Shown: positions 1 through 11,100 of the stretch, piece after piece
Numbering within the stretch: the first letter of the stretch is position 1
Layout of the letters: each line of letters starts with the position of its first letter
Assembly (NCBI GenBank): GCA_028751875.1
Contig: CM054145.1
Location: 3,481,513 to 3,545,512, forward strand
Length of the DNA: 64,000 bases
Source: Rapana venosa
Lineage: Eukaryota > Mollusca > Gastropoda > Neogastropoda > Muricidae
Direction: 5' to 3'
Position numbers and translations under genes: made by a program
Notes under the pieces: model-generated
Told to the model about the DNA's origin: nothing
Databases searched by the model: none
What the model saw: only the letters and a program-made list of their open reading frames with translations

Positions 1-143
1 GTTGTTGTTGACATTTTCGTTTCCCTGCATGTGTAATGATAAATTTTGTTTCTCAACAAAACAGACTGGTATTGGTTTTGTTTATCCTTTTATCAGGTTG
101 GAGGTGAATATTTATTTATCTATATTTTTAAAAAAAATTATTC

Positions 144-460
144 ATTCTTTTATTTCAAGGATGATGGAATAAGCACTTGTGTGCCTTTTTTTTTACATCC
201 AGTCCCTGTGTGTTTGCAGTTTTGTCAATTTTGTCATCCATTCTCACCGACACACAATGGCCTACTCTTCCAAAAGCGGAACAGGTTTTATCTTGTGTGC
301 AAGATGTTCTCTGTGTGTTTGCACATGGGGCCTCGGTTTATAGTCTCATCCGAAGGACTTTGGGGGGAGTGGAATCAGCACTGGTGTTAACTCCAGGGGA
401 AAATATCCCCATGAACAGGATTCAAACCCAGGTCAGCAGATCACAAGTGCAATACACAGG
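144..460 (-). repeat. SINE-A copy (tRNA-derived), antisense
   Basis: Read on the minus strand it carries the family's tRNA-like head, the middle block with 'gagactataaac' and the tail 'ggaataagcactt...' inverted. It is diverged at the head end. Confidence 0.7.
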
Positions 461-572
461 AGAGAGCATTGTAGGTTTGGGTTGTAAACTGGGTCCAGAT
501 TGAATGTTAATATAATATTACAGCTGATTTGTTGTTACTAACTGATGGTTCTACTGTATAACAGGAATGTTT

Positions 573-761
573 GTGTATTGTGAGTGTGTGTGTTTTTTTG
601 TGAATGTGTGTTGTGTGTAGTGTGTGAGTGTATGTATGTATATATGTATGTATGTGTGTGTGTGTGTTTTTGTGAATGCGTGTGTGTGTATGTATGTGTG
701 TGTGTTTGTGAATGCATGCATGGGTGCGTGTATGTGCATGTGTGTGTGTGTACAGGGTTGA
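573..761. repeat. TG/CA microsatellite, impure
   Basis: Long runs of TG with TATG and TGCA interruptions. The Cys/Val-rich and Thr/His-rich open frames across it are artefacts of composition. Confidence 0.85.
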
Positions 762-991
762 GGATGTGGTGTAAATAGGGATAATATTGTAAAACGCTTA
801 GAGCTTTTCGATAGGTGCTAAAGAAATTGTCATTATCGTTATCATTATTATTGGTAGTAGCAGCTGCAGCAGCAGCAGCAATAGTGGTATACAACCTTAC
901 CACAGTGTCTATGACGATAGATTACTATAATTGACCATCCTGTCTTTTGTACCTCACCTACAAACACCCACAGTTTTCACTGTAAGTCAAG

Positions 992-1330
992 GGTACGGGA
1001 TAGCCTAGTGGTCAGAACATTGCTCACAATCTGACGACCCAGGATCGATTCCCGTTCAAGGGGATATTTTCTCCTGGACTTAACATCAGTGCAGACTCCA
1101 CTCTCCCCAAAAGTCCTTCGGATGAGACTATAAACCAAGGCCCCGTGTGTGAACACATGCAAAAACATATTGTGCACACGTTAAATCTGGTTCCGCTTTT
1201 TGTAAGAGTAGGCCATTGTGTGCTGGTGCAAACAGATGACAGAATTTACAAAATCGCAAACACACGGGGACTGGATGTAAAAAAGCACATAAGTGCTTAT
1301 TCCATTATCCTAGATGTAAAAGAAAGAAAG
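992..1330 (+). repeat. SINE-A copy, near full length
   Basis: It starts 'acgggatagcctagtggtc' with a box A (TAGCCTAGTGG) and a diverged box B (GATCGATTCC), both Pol III internal promoter elements. It ends 'tagatgtaaaagaaagaaag'. It lies just upstream of the first exon, in the sense direction. Confidence 0.85.
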
Positions 1331-1418
1331 AAATGAATAAATAAATCTGTCTGCCCTGTGTGTGTGTGTGCATGTCTGTGTGTGTCTGTGTCTGTGTGTG
1401 TGTGTGGCTGCCCCCCAG

Positions 1419-1679
1419 TGCCCTGCATGAACAGTCCCTGCCAGCACTCGGGCAACTGCACGGACGTGATGACCCTCCCCGACGTCAACGTCAACGTCAA
1501 CGACATGGAGGGCAGGGGAGGCTACCAGTGCCAGTGCCCCCCTCCCTTCACCGGCCCCACCTGCCAGCAGCGCCAGAACCCCTGCATCTGGCCGGTCGCC
1601 CCCGGCAACTGCCACCTGGCGCTGGGCAGGTACTTCTACGATCGCATCAGCCAGCAGTGCCTGCCCTTCAACTTCACAG
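1419..1679 (+). CDS. Exon 1: EGF-like domain plus first half of Kunitz domain 1
   Basis: Phase 1 in, phase 1 out. The EGF-like part (about residues 1-50) has six Cys in order: PCMNSPC, GNC, YQCQC, then GPTC. The next residues open a Kunitz/BPTI fold: PCIWPVAPGNC, RYFYD, QQC, FNFTG. The Kunitz core is split by the intron right before its fourth Cys. The residue after the second Kunitz Cys, the usual P1 contact, is His, unlike the Lys/Arg of trypsin inhibitors. The acceptor has a C-run and the donor is g|gtgggt. In unit 2 the equivalent EGF and Kunitz are on separate exons (17913 and 19312). Confidence 0.88.
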
Positions 1680-1746
1680 GTGGGTCATCGGAGGAAGAGA
1701 GTGTAGGTAACCCGCTGCTTGTTTCCACGGGGACACTTTCGGGGGC

Positions 1747-2080
1747 GACGGGATAGCCTCGTGGTCAGAACATTGCGCTCGCAAACTGACAACCCGGGTT
1801 CGATTCCCGTTCAGAGGAATATTTTTTCCCCTGGAGTTAACATCAGTGCAGACTCCACTCTCCCTAAAAGTCCTTCGGATGAGATTATAAACCGAGGCTC
1901 CATGTGCGAACGCACGCAGAACATCTTGTACACATGTTAAAATCCTGTTCCGCTTTTCTTAAAAGTAGGCCATTGTGTGCTGGTGGGAACAGATGACAAT
2001 TTACAAAACCGCATACACACGGGGACTGGATGTAAAAAAGCACATAAGTGCTTATTCCGTTATCCTCGATATAAAAGAAT
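1747..2080 (+). repeat. SINE-A copy, full length
   Basis: Intact box A-like (TAGCCTCGTGG) and box B (GGTTCGATTCC), then the shared middle and the tail ending 'gatataaaagaat'. One of the best-preserved copies. Confidence 0.9.
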
Positions 2081-2309
2081 AAAAAAGATTTTAATATTAA
2101 AAAAAGATGTAAAGTATTAAAGGTGCTGTCAGATGCAAAGGCTGTGTGGTGATTGGCACGGGTAGGTCTGCACTTGAAGTTGACCTGGAAGATTGTGAAA
2201 ATCTTCACCTCTAATTCACCAGACACTGTCAAGATTCAAACCCATGACGCCATGAACTCATGGGATTGAAGTCAAACGGTCTTAATCACTCAGCAACAGT
2301 GTCTGTCAG

Positions 2310-2715
2310 TGTGCCCTTTAAATTTGTTAATGTGTGACTGTGATGTCATTGAAATGGTGATCCTTTGAAGTTTATTGATAAGCGACTGTGTTGTTATAGT
2401 CTTGCTTTTCCATTTAAATTTGTTAATGTGTGACTGTGGTGTCATTGAAATGGTGATCCTTTGAAGTTTATTAATAAGCGACTGTGTTGTTATAGTCTTG
2501 CTTTTCCCTTTAAGTTTGTTAATGTGTGACTGTGGTGTCATTGAAATGGTGATCCTTTTAAGTTTATTGATAAGTGACTGTGTTGTTATAGTCTTGCTTT
2601 TCCCTTTAAGTTTGTTAATGTGTGACTGTGGTGTCAATGATATAGTGTTCCCTCTAAAGTTGATCAATATGTGGCTGTGTGTTGTTATAGCCGTGCTGTT
2701 CCCTTTAAAAGTTTG
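2310..2715 (+). repeat. Compound minisatellite, about 95-bp unit
   Basis: Each unit joins two related half-units: one with 'gttaatgtgtgactgtg' and 'cattgaaatggtgatcc', the other with 'ttataagtcg'-like 'ataagcgactgtgttgtta' and 'gtcttgcttttccc'. About four copies, the last ones degenerating towards the exon 2 acceptor. Confidence 0.85.
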
Positions 2716-2748
2716 TTAATTAATGTGTGATTGCATTGTGTGTCACAG

Positions 2749-2891
2749 GATGTGGGGGCAACATCAACAACTACGAGAACATCGAGCAGTGTGTGAACGT
2801 GGCCATGGTGGGGGCGTGCTGCTATCGCACCTTCACCACAACACGCCAGAGTGTCATCGAGGACACGCAGAATCTGCAGATACACTGTGAG
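2749..2891 (+). CDS. Exon 2: second half of Kunitz domain 1
   Basis: Phase 1 in, phase 0 out. Joined to exon 1 it gives TGCGGNINNYENIEQC, the typical Kunitz GCxGNxNxF-like core with the fourth and fifth Cys. The expected sixth Cys, four residues on, is Ala (EQCVNVA), while Kunitz 2 keeps Cys there (EACEARC). So the first-to-sixth disulfide cannot form in the usual way. A GACC pair follows, shared with unit 2, then a linker ending IHCE. Donor gag|gtgagt. Confidence 0.88.
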
Positions 2892-3099
2892 GTGAGTCAA
2901 GTCAAGTCAAGTCAAGTCAAGTCAAGTACACTTTAATCATCCCATGAAGGGCAATTACAATACTGACAGGCACAGTGATACCTATAATTATCTCACAAGA
3001 CATAAGAAAAATACATTTCAGATTGTTATAAGCATTTCAAGATAGCTTTAAAAAATTATCATACACAAACCCAGGTGCATGCACACACACGCACCACGT

Positions 3100-3131
<32 letters not shown>

Positions 3132-3469
3132 ACACTCGCACCAATGTAGGAATACAATGTTGTAAATATCATTGATTGGAAAAGAAATTTATTTATAAAA
3201 AAAAAAAATTTTGTGCGTGCAGGCACGTGCGCCCACACACGCGCACACCCATACATACACACACCAATATATGAACACAGTTTTATCACACATACACACA
3301 CGTGCACCCGCGCACCATAATGACCATTATCTAGTAAAGACATAAACACATACACACACACACAATTTAGAAATCATTCTTAGATTAGAACTTGTTATAG
3401 CTGCCAAGTTGTGCTTCTTCAAGGCTACTTTTAAAGGTTGAGGGGATGGTTTTGATGGGATCTTTTATT

Positions 3470-3692
3470 CTAGTTTTGTTTTGAGGATAATGAAATAGCA
3501 CCCATGTGCTTTTTAAAAATTTTTTTACATCCAGTCCTTGTGGGCATGCAGTTTTGTAAATGTTGACATCTGTTCCCACCAGCACACAATGGCCTACTCT
3601 TGCAAAAAGTGGAACAGGTTCTAATGTATGCGCTCTCCCCGGGGAGAGCAGCCCGAATTTCACGCATAGAAATCTCGTGACTTAAAGTGGTA

Positions 3693-3727
<35 letters not shown>

Positions 3728-3800
3728 ATGTGTGAGCAGGATGTTCTCTGTGTGTGTTCACACACAGGACCTCAATTTATAGTCTTGTATAAAGGATGAA
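3470..3800 (-). repeat. SINE-A copy interrupted by a SINE-B 3' fragment
   Basis: Antisense SINE-A sequence runs to about 3630 and resumes near 3725 with 'gatgttctctgtgtg' and 'tttatagtc'. Between them is a SINE-B 3' end ('ggggagagcagcccgaattt') with an (AAAT)n tail. The flanks 'aatgtatgcg' and 'aatgtgtgag' fit an imperfect target-site duplication. Confidence 0.75.
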
Positions 3801-4485
3801 GAGATGTATTGGTGGTGGGTGTGTGTGTGTGTGTGCGCGTGCGTGTGTATGTGCATGTGTGTTCTGTGTGTGTTTTTATATTTGCGTGTGTGTTTTATCA
3901 TATATCAGCTTGTGTGTGAACATTTATATATACACATGCACAAATCAATTCCAGTGTGTGTGTGTGTGTGAGTATGGGAACACATGCATGTGCACACTTG
4001 ATAAATGAACTAGCACATTCACTTAAGTAAGTTTCTTTTAATCAGTTTTTGATTATTTTGGTAAGTCGTATTCCTATACAGAATACCCTTGTGAGTGTCC
4101 CAAACTATTGCATTGTATTGTGTTGTACTGTTTTCTGTTGTGCTGAATTCTATTGTGTGGTACTGTATTGCATTGCATCATATTGAATTGTATGGTAGGT
4201 AAACTGTTACATACCCAAAACCTCACCTTTGGTGAACCTTAGAATACTAGCCAGGGAGCGAGGCAAGAAATCTGAAAGACTAGCACCCAGCCCACCATCT
4301 TCATGTGAATTTCACCAGGGACATTCCTTTTGTTGCCATGGATTCAATGTATATCAAACATGCCACATCACTTTATCGTCCCGTGCACTCACACACACAC
4401 ACAAATAGCACATAGCCCACCTCTCGTGGTCTGTGTGTTGGTATGATAGTTGTTTTCAGGTGCTGTATTTAGGGCAGTGTCAGAT

Positions 4486-5288
4486 GCTGCATGGTGATGA
4501 TGTTTCTGGTGATGATGTTGCAGATGCTGCATGATGGTGATGTTTCGGATGCTGCATGATGGTGGTGTTTCAGGTGCTGCATGATGGCGGTGTTTCAGAT
4601 GCTGGTGATGTTTCAGATGCTGCATCATGATGGTGATGTTTCAGATGCTGCATGATGTTTCAGATGCTGCATCATGAGGGTGATGTTTCAGATGATGCAT
4701 AATGATGGTGATGTTTCAGATGCTCCATGATGTTTCAGATGCTGCACCATGATGGTAATGTTTCAGATGGTGATGTTTCAGATGCTGCATGATGATGGTG
4801 TATAAGATGCTGCATGATGATGGTGATGTTCCAGATGCTGCATCATGATGGTGATGTTTCAGATGATGGTGATGTTCCAGATGCTGCATCATGATGGTGA
4901 TGTTTCAGATGCTGCATGGTGGTGATGTTTCAGATGCTGCATGGTGGTGATGTTTCAGATGCTGCATGGTGGTGATGTTTCAGATGCTGCATGGTGGTGA
5001 TGTTTCAGATGCTGCACGTGGGACAGTGTCAGATGCTGCATGATGATGGTGATGTTTCAGATGCTGCATGGTGGTGATGTTTCAGATGCTGCATGGTGGT
5101 GATGTTTCAGATGCTGCATGGTGGTGATGTTTCAGATGCTGCATGGTGGTGATGTTTCAGATGCTGCACGTGGGACAGTGTCAGATGCTGCATGATGATG
5201 GTGATGTTTCAGATGCTGCACGTGGGACAGTGTCAGATGCTGCATCATGATGATGCTGGTGATGTTTCAGATGCTGCACGTGGGACAG
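4486..5288 (+). repeat. Minisatellite, 25-bp unit (GATGTTTCAGATGCTGCATG-type)
   Basis: Units such as 'gtgatgtttcagatgctgca' repeat with a 25-bp period, mixed with units having 'cgtgggacagtgtcagatg'. The array runs directly into exon 3 and its last units supply the acceptor-like CAGs. Period 25 is not a multiple of three, so the array is not a coding repeat. Confidence 0.88.
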
Positions 5289-5385
5289 TGCCAGATGCTG
5301 CACCGGCCTCAGGGAGGCCTGGAGGCCATGGAGAACGGAGTGCCTGCCGCCACCAACGACACCGAGGTCATCAGCTTCTACCCAG
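5289..5385 (+). CDS. Exon 3: linker between Kunitz 1 and VWC-like domain 1
   Basis: Phase 0 in, phase 1 out. Reads CQMLHRPQGG, then ENGVPAATND and TEVISFYPG. It aligns in place with the unit 2 stretch RCQAIELRRK...VVRFTPG just before that VWC domain. The start is uncertain: acceptors before 5271, 5289 or 5295 all keep phase 0, because the adjoining minisatellite supplies CAG at in-phase distances. I chose 5289 because it starts at the Cys that matches unit 2. Donor ccag|gtcagt. Confidence 0.7.
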
Positions 5386-6300
5386 GTCAGTCTGTGTCAG
5401 CCAGCCTTCTGCAGTTTGTTGCTGTCATTGTCTTCAGGGGATTTTTTTCTCTTTTATTTTTTTAAATAAAAAAAAATTCTTTTATATCAAGGATAATGGA
5501 ATAAGCACTTATGTGCTTTTTTACACCCAGTCCCCGTGTATATGCGGTTTTGTAAATTGTGTCGTCTGTTCAAAGAAGAATGCAGATTGTTATACTAAGA
5601 GCATATCATGGCTGAAGATAATCTCAACATAAGACATCAGCATAACAGTGTTTTAGTGTAGGACCCGGTAATTAGTTTATATCAGTGATTGTGTGTGTGA
5701 GAGTGTGTCTGTGTGTGTGTGCATGTGTGTGCTTACATAACATTATGTAAGGTACCGTATTACATGTGATTATGTTTTAGTGTATGGATGTCCTTTTGAA
5801 CACTTTTAAATTTCGGTAATGGTTTTAAACTGCACACAAACACTTCAAACACAACATTGCAAACCAAATAATGAAGTGAATTCAACCCTGATTTGCCATT
5901 AATTTGTGCTATTTATTTATTTTATTCTATTTTCTATTTCGAGGATAATGGAACTCCACTCATGTGCTTCATTTTACATCCAACCCCTGTGTGTATGCAG
6001 TTTTGTAAATTTCGTCATCCGATCCCACCGGCACACAATGGCCTACTCTTCGGAAAAGCCGAATGGGATTTAACATGTGCGCAAGATGTTCTGCATGCGT
6101 TTGCACACGGGACCTCGGTTTATAGTCTCATCTGTAGGACTTCTGCAGCTTTCAGAATACCATATTACAAACTACAGACAAAACTGATCTGCACAACATA
6201 ACAACCCAGAATCATGTCCTTTTTTTTGTTTTTACAGCTATGTTCTCATGATATGAAATAGCAGTAAAGAGTGATGTCTCTGTCTGTGTGTGTGTGTCAG
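5386..6300 (+). other. Intron 3 with two partial antisense SINE-A copies
   Basis: SINE-A tail fragment about 5475-5570 and a longer SINE-A copy about 5935-6150, both antisense. TG microsatellite near 5690-5730. Acceptor gtgtgtcag. Confidence 0.75.
5935..6150 (-). repeat. SINE-A copy, partial, antisense
   Basis: Tail and middle block are present ('aatggcctactcttcggaa', 'tttatagtctcatctg'); the tRNA-like head is missing. Confidence 0.8.
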
Positions 6301-6454
6301 GTTTGACGTGTGAGGAGGCGGGGTGTGTGATGCGGGGGGGAACTGGGAGGAGGAGGAACTGCACTGTGGGGCAGCAGAGCTATTCGCCAGGGTCCACCTT
6401 CAGACTGGGCTGCCAGATGTGTTCCTGCCAAGAAGGAGGCGTCCTTAACTGCAC
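6301..6454 (+). CDS. Exon 4: VWC-like domain 1
   Basis: Phase 1 in, phase 2 out. Reads GLTCEEAGC, then GRRRNCTVGQQSYSPG, FRLGCQMCSCQEGG and VLNC. The CxxCxC core after a Gly-rich stretch is the von Willebrand factor type C signature, and it matches unit 2 (EFRAGCQKCTCMEGG). It reads straight into the tyrosinase exon: NCT|CQRV joins two Cys around the intron, as in unit 2 where the same sequence is unbroken. VWC domains bind growth factors or matrix partners; no partner can be named here. Confidence 0.85.
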
Positions 6455-6519
6455 GTCAGTCCTTAACTCTTTGTTTTCTATCTACTGTATTGTAGTGTGT
6501 ACTACTTTCCATTTCACCA

Positions 6520-6885
6520 GATTCCTCTGCTTGAAATTTTGGGCCGCTCTTGCTGGAGAGAGTGCATTGCCACAAGTGCAGCAATACTCGTTTGAAAAAA
6601 TTATCTGTGTGTATGTATTTATTTGATTCCTTTGATTTTAGTGGCTTTTTTTAAAACAGTATTTTGTGAGTGACAACTCTCCTGTTGCGGTGAATCGTTT
6701 TATTTGTGCTGAATGAATGTTGTACACAAGACTTCGGTTTATCATCTCATCCAAAAGTCTTAGCTAGCACCCAGACCACCATTCAGGGTCTAGTGGATGG
6801 GAAAAATTGTTCAGGTTCAAACAGGGATCAAACCCCCACTTCTTGCTTTGTAGACAGGTGTGTAACCACTAAACCACTAATTCAC
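6520..6885 (-). repeat. SINE-B copy, antisense
   Basis: Shares with the 32.1 kb and 54.5 kb copies the words 'cggtttatcatctcatccaaaag', 'gtctagtggatgg' and a tRNA-like head (on minus: 'ggtttagtggttacacacctg'). Diverged, and box B is damaged. Confidence 0.75.
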
Positions 6886-7216
6886 AAAATTGGCTCAGTG
6901 TGGAACTCATTAAGGAAATGGGCAGGCCTAGAACGTAGAGTGTTGTATTTATGATCTAATAACAACTGGGGGCACAGGTTTGAATCTTCATTGAAGCATC
7001 TTTTCAAAATATTTCTTACTTTTTGTTGTTGACTTCAATTTTACGTCTGTTCACTTTTAGTGATATTAGACGGGGGGAAAAAAAACCAAACAAACAAACG
7101 GGTGAGGTGGATGTGTTGTTAAAAAAAAATTTTAAATCTCGAAAAGAAACTTGGCAATGCAACAAGAATTATTAACAAACAAACAAACAAACAAAAAGTC
7201 ATTATCGTTAATGTAA

Positions 7217-8203
7217 CTATAACAAATGTCCTATGGGACTGTGACAAAGACCTTTCACAATTTCAAATGCTAGTTTTAGATTGCTGAATATGCTGGTGAG
7301 GGAGTTTTCAGAAAAGTGGGGCATGAAAGGTTTTACACTCTGGCAGTCAAAAAGTATATGAGTATTAGTGATATTCTCACCACACAGGCATTTACCATTT
7401 TTGCTGAATTTGGTTATCAATGCATTTAGTTTCATTCTATAGAATAAAGTATTAATTCTCCTTGACGTAAAAACACTTGTACTAACTTCTGAATGGTTCA
7501 CCACTGTTAAATTATCGGTATTGATTGCAGTTCTAGTTAAAAGTTTCTCATTTTGCTGATTACTGTCAGTGACCTTTTTCCATGATTTTTGTTCTAGTAA
7601 GCTATACCCTTCTTGTAAGGATAAAGGCGCATGCAATTCTATTGCATCCCATCCATGTTTTGCACCCTTTTTGGCAGCTCTATCCGCCCACTCATTTGGA
7701 AAGAAACCAGTGTGTGAAGGCACCCAACAAAAATTCACACTTATGCCCTTTAAGGTTAGGAGATGTATGACATGCTTAATCTCTAATATGATTTTCGAAG
7801 TTTTCTTGAAACTTGCGGATTTTAAAGCATACAATACCGATTTAGAATCAACGCAAACAAGAATTTGAAATATACACAACGGCAAATCAAGAATATAAGT
7901 AAGACCCAGTAGTATTGCTACAAGTTCTGCTGTAAATATCGAGTGATATTTACCAACATAATATGATTTTTCAATTTTTAAAGCTGGTATAACAAAAGCA
8001 GAACCTGTTTCTTGATTATCTAGACGTGATCCGTCTGTATAAATTTGTAAATGGTCAACATATTTATGATGGATGTGGGATCGGACATCAGAAACCATTA
8101 TATTCAAATTGTCATTCTTGTTTACATTAGACACCTTTATATCAAAGTGTGCTTTATTCATCTCCCATGATGGGCAAGGTAAGATTGCTTCTCGTGTGTC
8201 CAT
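7217..8203 (-). mobile_element. LINE ORF2 C-terminal fragment with RNase H domain
   Basis: A 328-residue open frame that can extend a little upstream, so the listed start is an internal Met. It has a type I RNase H domain with all four acidic catalytic positions visible: YTDGS, FTAEL, CVDSKS and NEWAD. A C-terminal region with CLCG...H.L..C follows, the zinc-knuckle-like end typical of non-LTR retrotransposons of the I/Jockey-like groups. Reverse transcriptase and endonuclease are absent, so this is a 5'-truncated insertion. It sits antisense in intron 4. The open frame suggests it is fairly recent. Confidence 0.85.
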
Positions 8204-8329
8204 GCTGTGTTGATTGATTTCAGAGTTTTGTACCAGATTTTACTTTTTGTTTTTGCTCTAAGGTTCACCAATGGTAAGATTTTGCATTTGCAACAATTTT
8301 TACCCACCAACAAATGCCTGACATCCATG

Positions 8330-11100
8330 ACTTTAAAGTGAGTGCCATAATCCCATGATAACTCACATCCATGACATTAAAATAAGGGTTCTAATCCCAT
8401 CCTAACTCACATCCATGACATTAAAATAAGGGTTCTAATCCCATCCTAACTCACATCCATGACATTAAAATAAGGGTTCTAATCCCATCCTAACTCACAT
8501 CCATGACATTACAATAAGGGTTCTGATCCCATCCTAACTCGCATCCATGACATTAAAATAAGGGTTCTGATCCCATCCTAACTCACATCCATGACATTAA
8601 AATAAGGGTTCCAATCCCATCCTAACTCACATCCATGACATTAAAATAAGGGTTCTGATCCCATCCTAACTCACATCCATGACATTAAAATAAAAATCCT
8701 AACTCACATCCATGACATCACAATAAGGTTCTAATCCCATCCTAACTTACATCCATGACATCAAAATAAGGGTTCCAATCCCATCCTAACTCACATCCAT
8801 GACATTACAATAAGGGTTCTGATCACATCCTAACTCACATCCATGACATCACAATAAGGTTCTGACCCCATCCTAACTCACATCCATGACATTACAATAA
8901 GGGTTCTGACCCCATCCTAACTCACATCCATGACATCAAAATAAGGGTTCTGATCCCATCCTAACTCACATCCATGACATTACAATAAGGGTTCTGATCC
9001 CATCCTAACTCACATCCATGACATCACAATAAGGTTCTGACCCCATCCTAACTCACATCCATGACATCAAAATAAGGGTTCTAATCCCATCCTAACTCAC
9101 ATCCATGACATTAAAATAAGGGTTCCAATCCCATCCTAACTCACATCCATGACATTAAAATAAAAATCCTAACTCGCATCCATGACATTAAAATAAGGGT
9201 TCTAATCCCATCCTAACTCACATCCATGACATCAAAATAAGGGTTCTAATCCCATCCTAACTCACATCCATGACATTAAAATAAGGGTTCCAATCCCATC
9301 CTAACTCACATCCATGACATTAAAATAAGGGTTCTAATCCCATCCTAACTTACATCCATGACATCAAAATAAGGGTTCTAATCCCATCCTAACTCGCATC
9401 CATGACATTAAAATAAGGGTTCTAATCCCATCCTAACTCACATCCATGACATTAAAATAAAAATCCTAACTCACATCCATGACATCACAATAAGGTTCTG
9501 ATCCCATCCTAACTTACATCCATGACATTAAAATAAGGGTTCCAATCCCATCCTAACTCGCATCCATGACATCAAAATAAGGGTTCTGATCCCATCCTAA
9601 CTCACATCCATGACATTACAATAAGGGTTCTGATCACATCCTAACTCACATCCATGACATCACAATAAGGTTCTGACCCCATCCTAACTCACATCCATGA
9701 CATTACAATAAGGGTTCTGACCCCATCCTAACTCACATCCATGACATTACAATAAGGGTTCTGATCCCATCCTAACTCACATCCATGACATCAAAATAAG
9801 GGTTCTGATCCCATCCTAACTCACATCCATGACATTACAATAAGGGTTCTGACCCCATCCTAACTCACATCCATGACATTACAATAAGGGTTCTGATCCC
9901 ATCCTAACTCACATCCATGACATTACAATAAGGGTTCTGACCCCATCCTAACTCACATCCATGACATTACAATAAGGGTTCTGACCCCATCCTAACTCAC
10001 ATCCATGACATTACAATAAGGGTTCTGATCCCATCCTAACTCACATCCATGACATTACAATAAGGGTTCTGATCCCATCCTAACTCACATCCATGACATC
10101 AAAATAAGGGTTCTGATCCCATCCTAACTCACATCCATGACATTACAATAAGGGTTCTGACCCCATCCTAACTCACATCCATGACATTACAATAAGGGTT
10201 CTGATCCCATCCTAACTCACATCCATGACATTACAATAAGGGTTCTGATCCCATCCTAACTCACATCCATGACATCAAAATAAGGGTTCTGATCCCATCC
10301 TAACTCACATCCATGACATTACAATAAGGGTTCTGACCCCATCCTAACTCACATCCATGACATTACAATAAGGGTTCTGATCCCATCCTAACTCACATCC
10401 ATGACATTACAATAAGGGTTCTGATCCCATCCTAACTCACATCCATGACATTACAATAAGGGTTCTGATCCCATCCTAACTCACATCCATGACATTACAA
10501 TAAGGGTTCTGATCCCATCCTAACTCACATCCATGACATTACAATAAGGGTTCTGACCCCATCCTAACTCACATCCATGACATTACAATAAGGGTTCTGA
10601 TCCCATCCTAACTCACATCCATGACATTACAATAAGGGTTCTGATCCCATCCTAACTCACATCCATGACATTACAATAAGGGTTCTGACCCCATCCTAAC
10701 TCACATCCATGACATTAAAATAAGGGTTCTAATCCCATCCTAACTCACATCCATGACATCAAAATAAGGGTTCTGATCCCATCCTAACTCGCATCCATGA
10801 CATTACAATAAGGGTTCTGATCCCATCCTAACTCACATCCATGACATTACAATAAGGGTTCTGATCCCATCCTAACTCACATCCATGACATCAAAATAAG
10901 GGTTCTGATCCCATCCTAACTCGCATCCATGACATTACAATAAGGGTTCTGATCCCATCCTAACTCGCATCCATGACATTACAATAAGGGTTCTGATCCC
11001 ATCCTAACTCACATCCATGACATTAAAATAGGGTTCTGATCCCATCCTAACTCACATCCATGACATTAAAATAGGGTTCTGATCCCATCCTAACTCACCC
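8330..11100 (+). repeat. Satellite/minisatellite, 44-bp unit, about 60 copies
   Basis: Unit built on TAACTCACATCCATGACATT followed by ACAATAAGGGTTCTGATCCCATCC. Variants include TTAAAATAAGGG, TCAAAATAAGGG, TCACAATAAGG (one base shorter), CTAATCCC/CCAATCCC/GACCCC endings and short units with 'aaaaatcc' (near 8690, 9165, 9455). The left part is richer in AAAATAAGGG-CTAAT types and the right part in ACAATAAGGG-CTGAT types. The array stops just before the tyrosinase exon. Confidence 0.95.

Larger units (their letters stand above)
1..1418. other. Intron or upstream flank with repeats, no exon seen
   Basis: This stretch holds two SINE-A copies (antisense about 144-460, sense about 992-1330), a TG-rich microsatellite (about 573-761) and a LINE 3'-end-like piece near 780-850 (aaaacgcttagagc, then cattatcgttatcattatt). 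The small open frames come from these repeats. The end is the polypyrimidine/AG acceptor of the first exon (ccccccag). Confidence 0.7.
1680..2748 (+). other. Intron 1 with a SINE-A copy and a compound minisatellite
   Basis: SINE-A sense copy near 1747-2080, then about four units of a roughly 95-bp compound tandem repeat up to about 2715, then the acceptor tgtcacag. Confidence 0.8.
2892..5288 (+). other. Intron 2, repeat-rich
   Basis: Holds a (GTCAA)n tract right at the donor (2893-2927), CA-rich tracts (about 3080-3360), an antisense SINE-A interrupted by a SINE-B tail (about 3470-3800), TG-rich sequence (3816-3990), ATTGT-rich low complexity (about 4108-4195), a SINE-B scrap near 4265-4345 and a 25-bp minisatellite up to the next exon. 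Confidence 0.75.

Noticed and set aside
998..1065. tRNA gene in the head of SINE-A (and similar heads in SINE-B and SINE-C)
   Set aside because: The box A and B region continues into a shared SINE body and recurs at many sites with the same tail; no clean cloverleaf with mature 3' end.
4486..5288. Coding repeat continuing exon 3 upstream
   Set aside because: The 25-bp period shifts frame at each unit, and units contain stops in at least one of the frames; only the last few bases can be exon.
8330..11100. CRISPR-like regular repeat array
   Set aside because: Repeats are head-to-tail without unique spacers, in an animal intron; this is a satellite.
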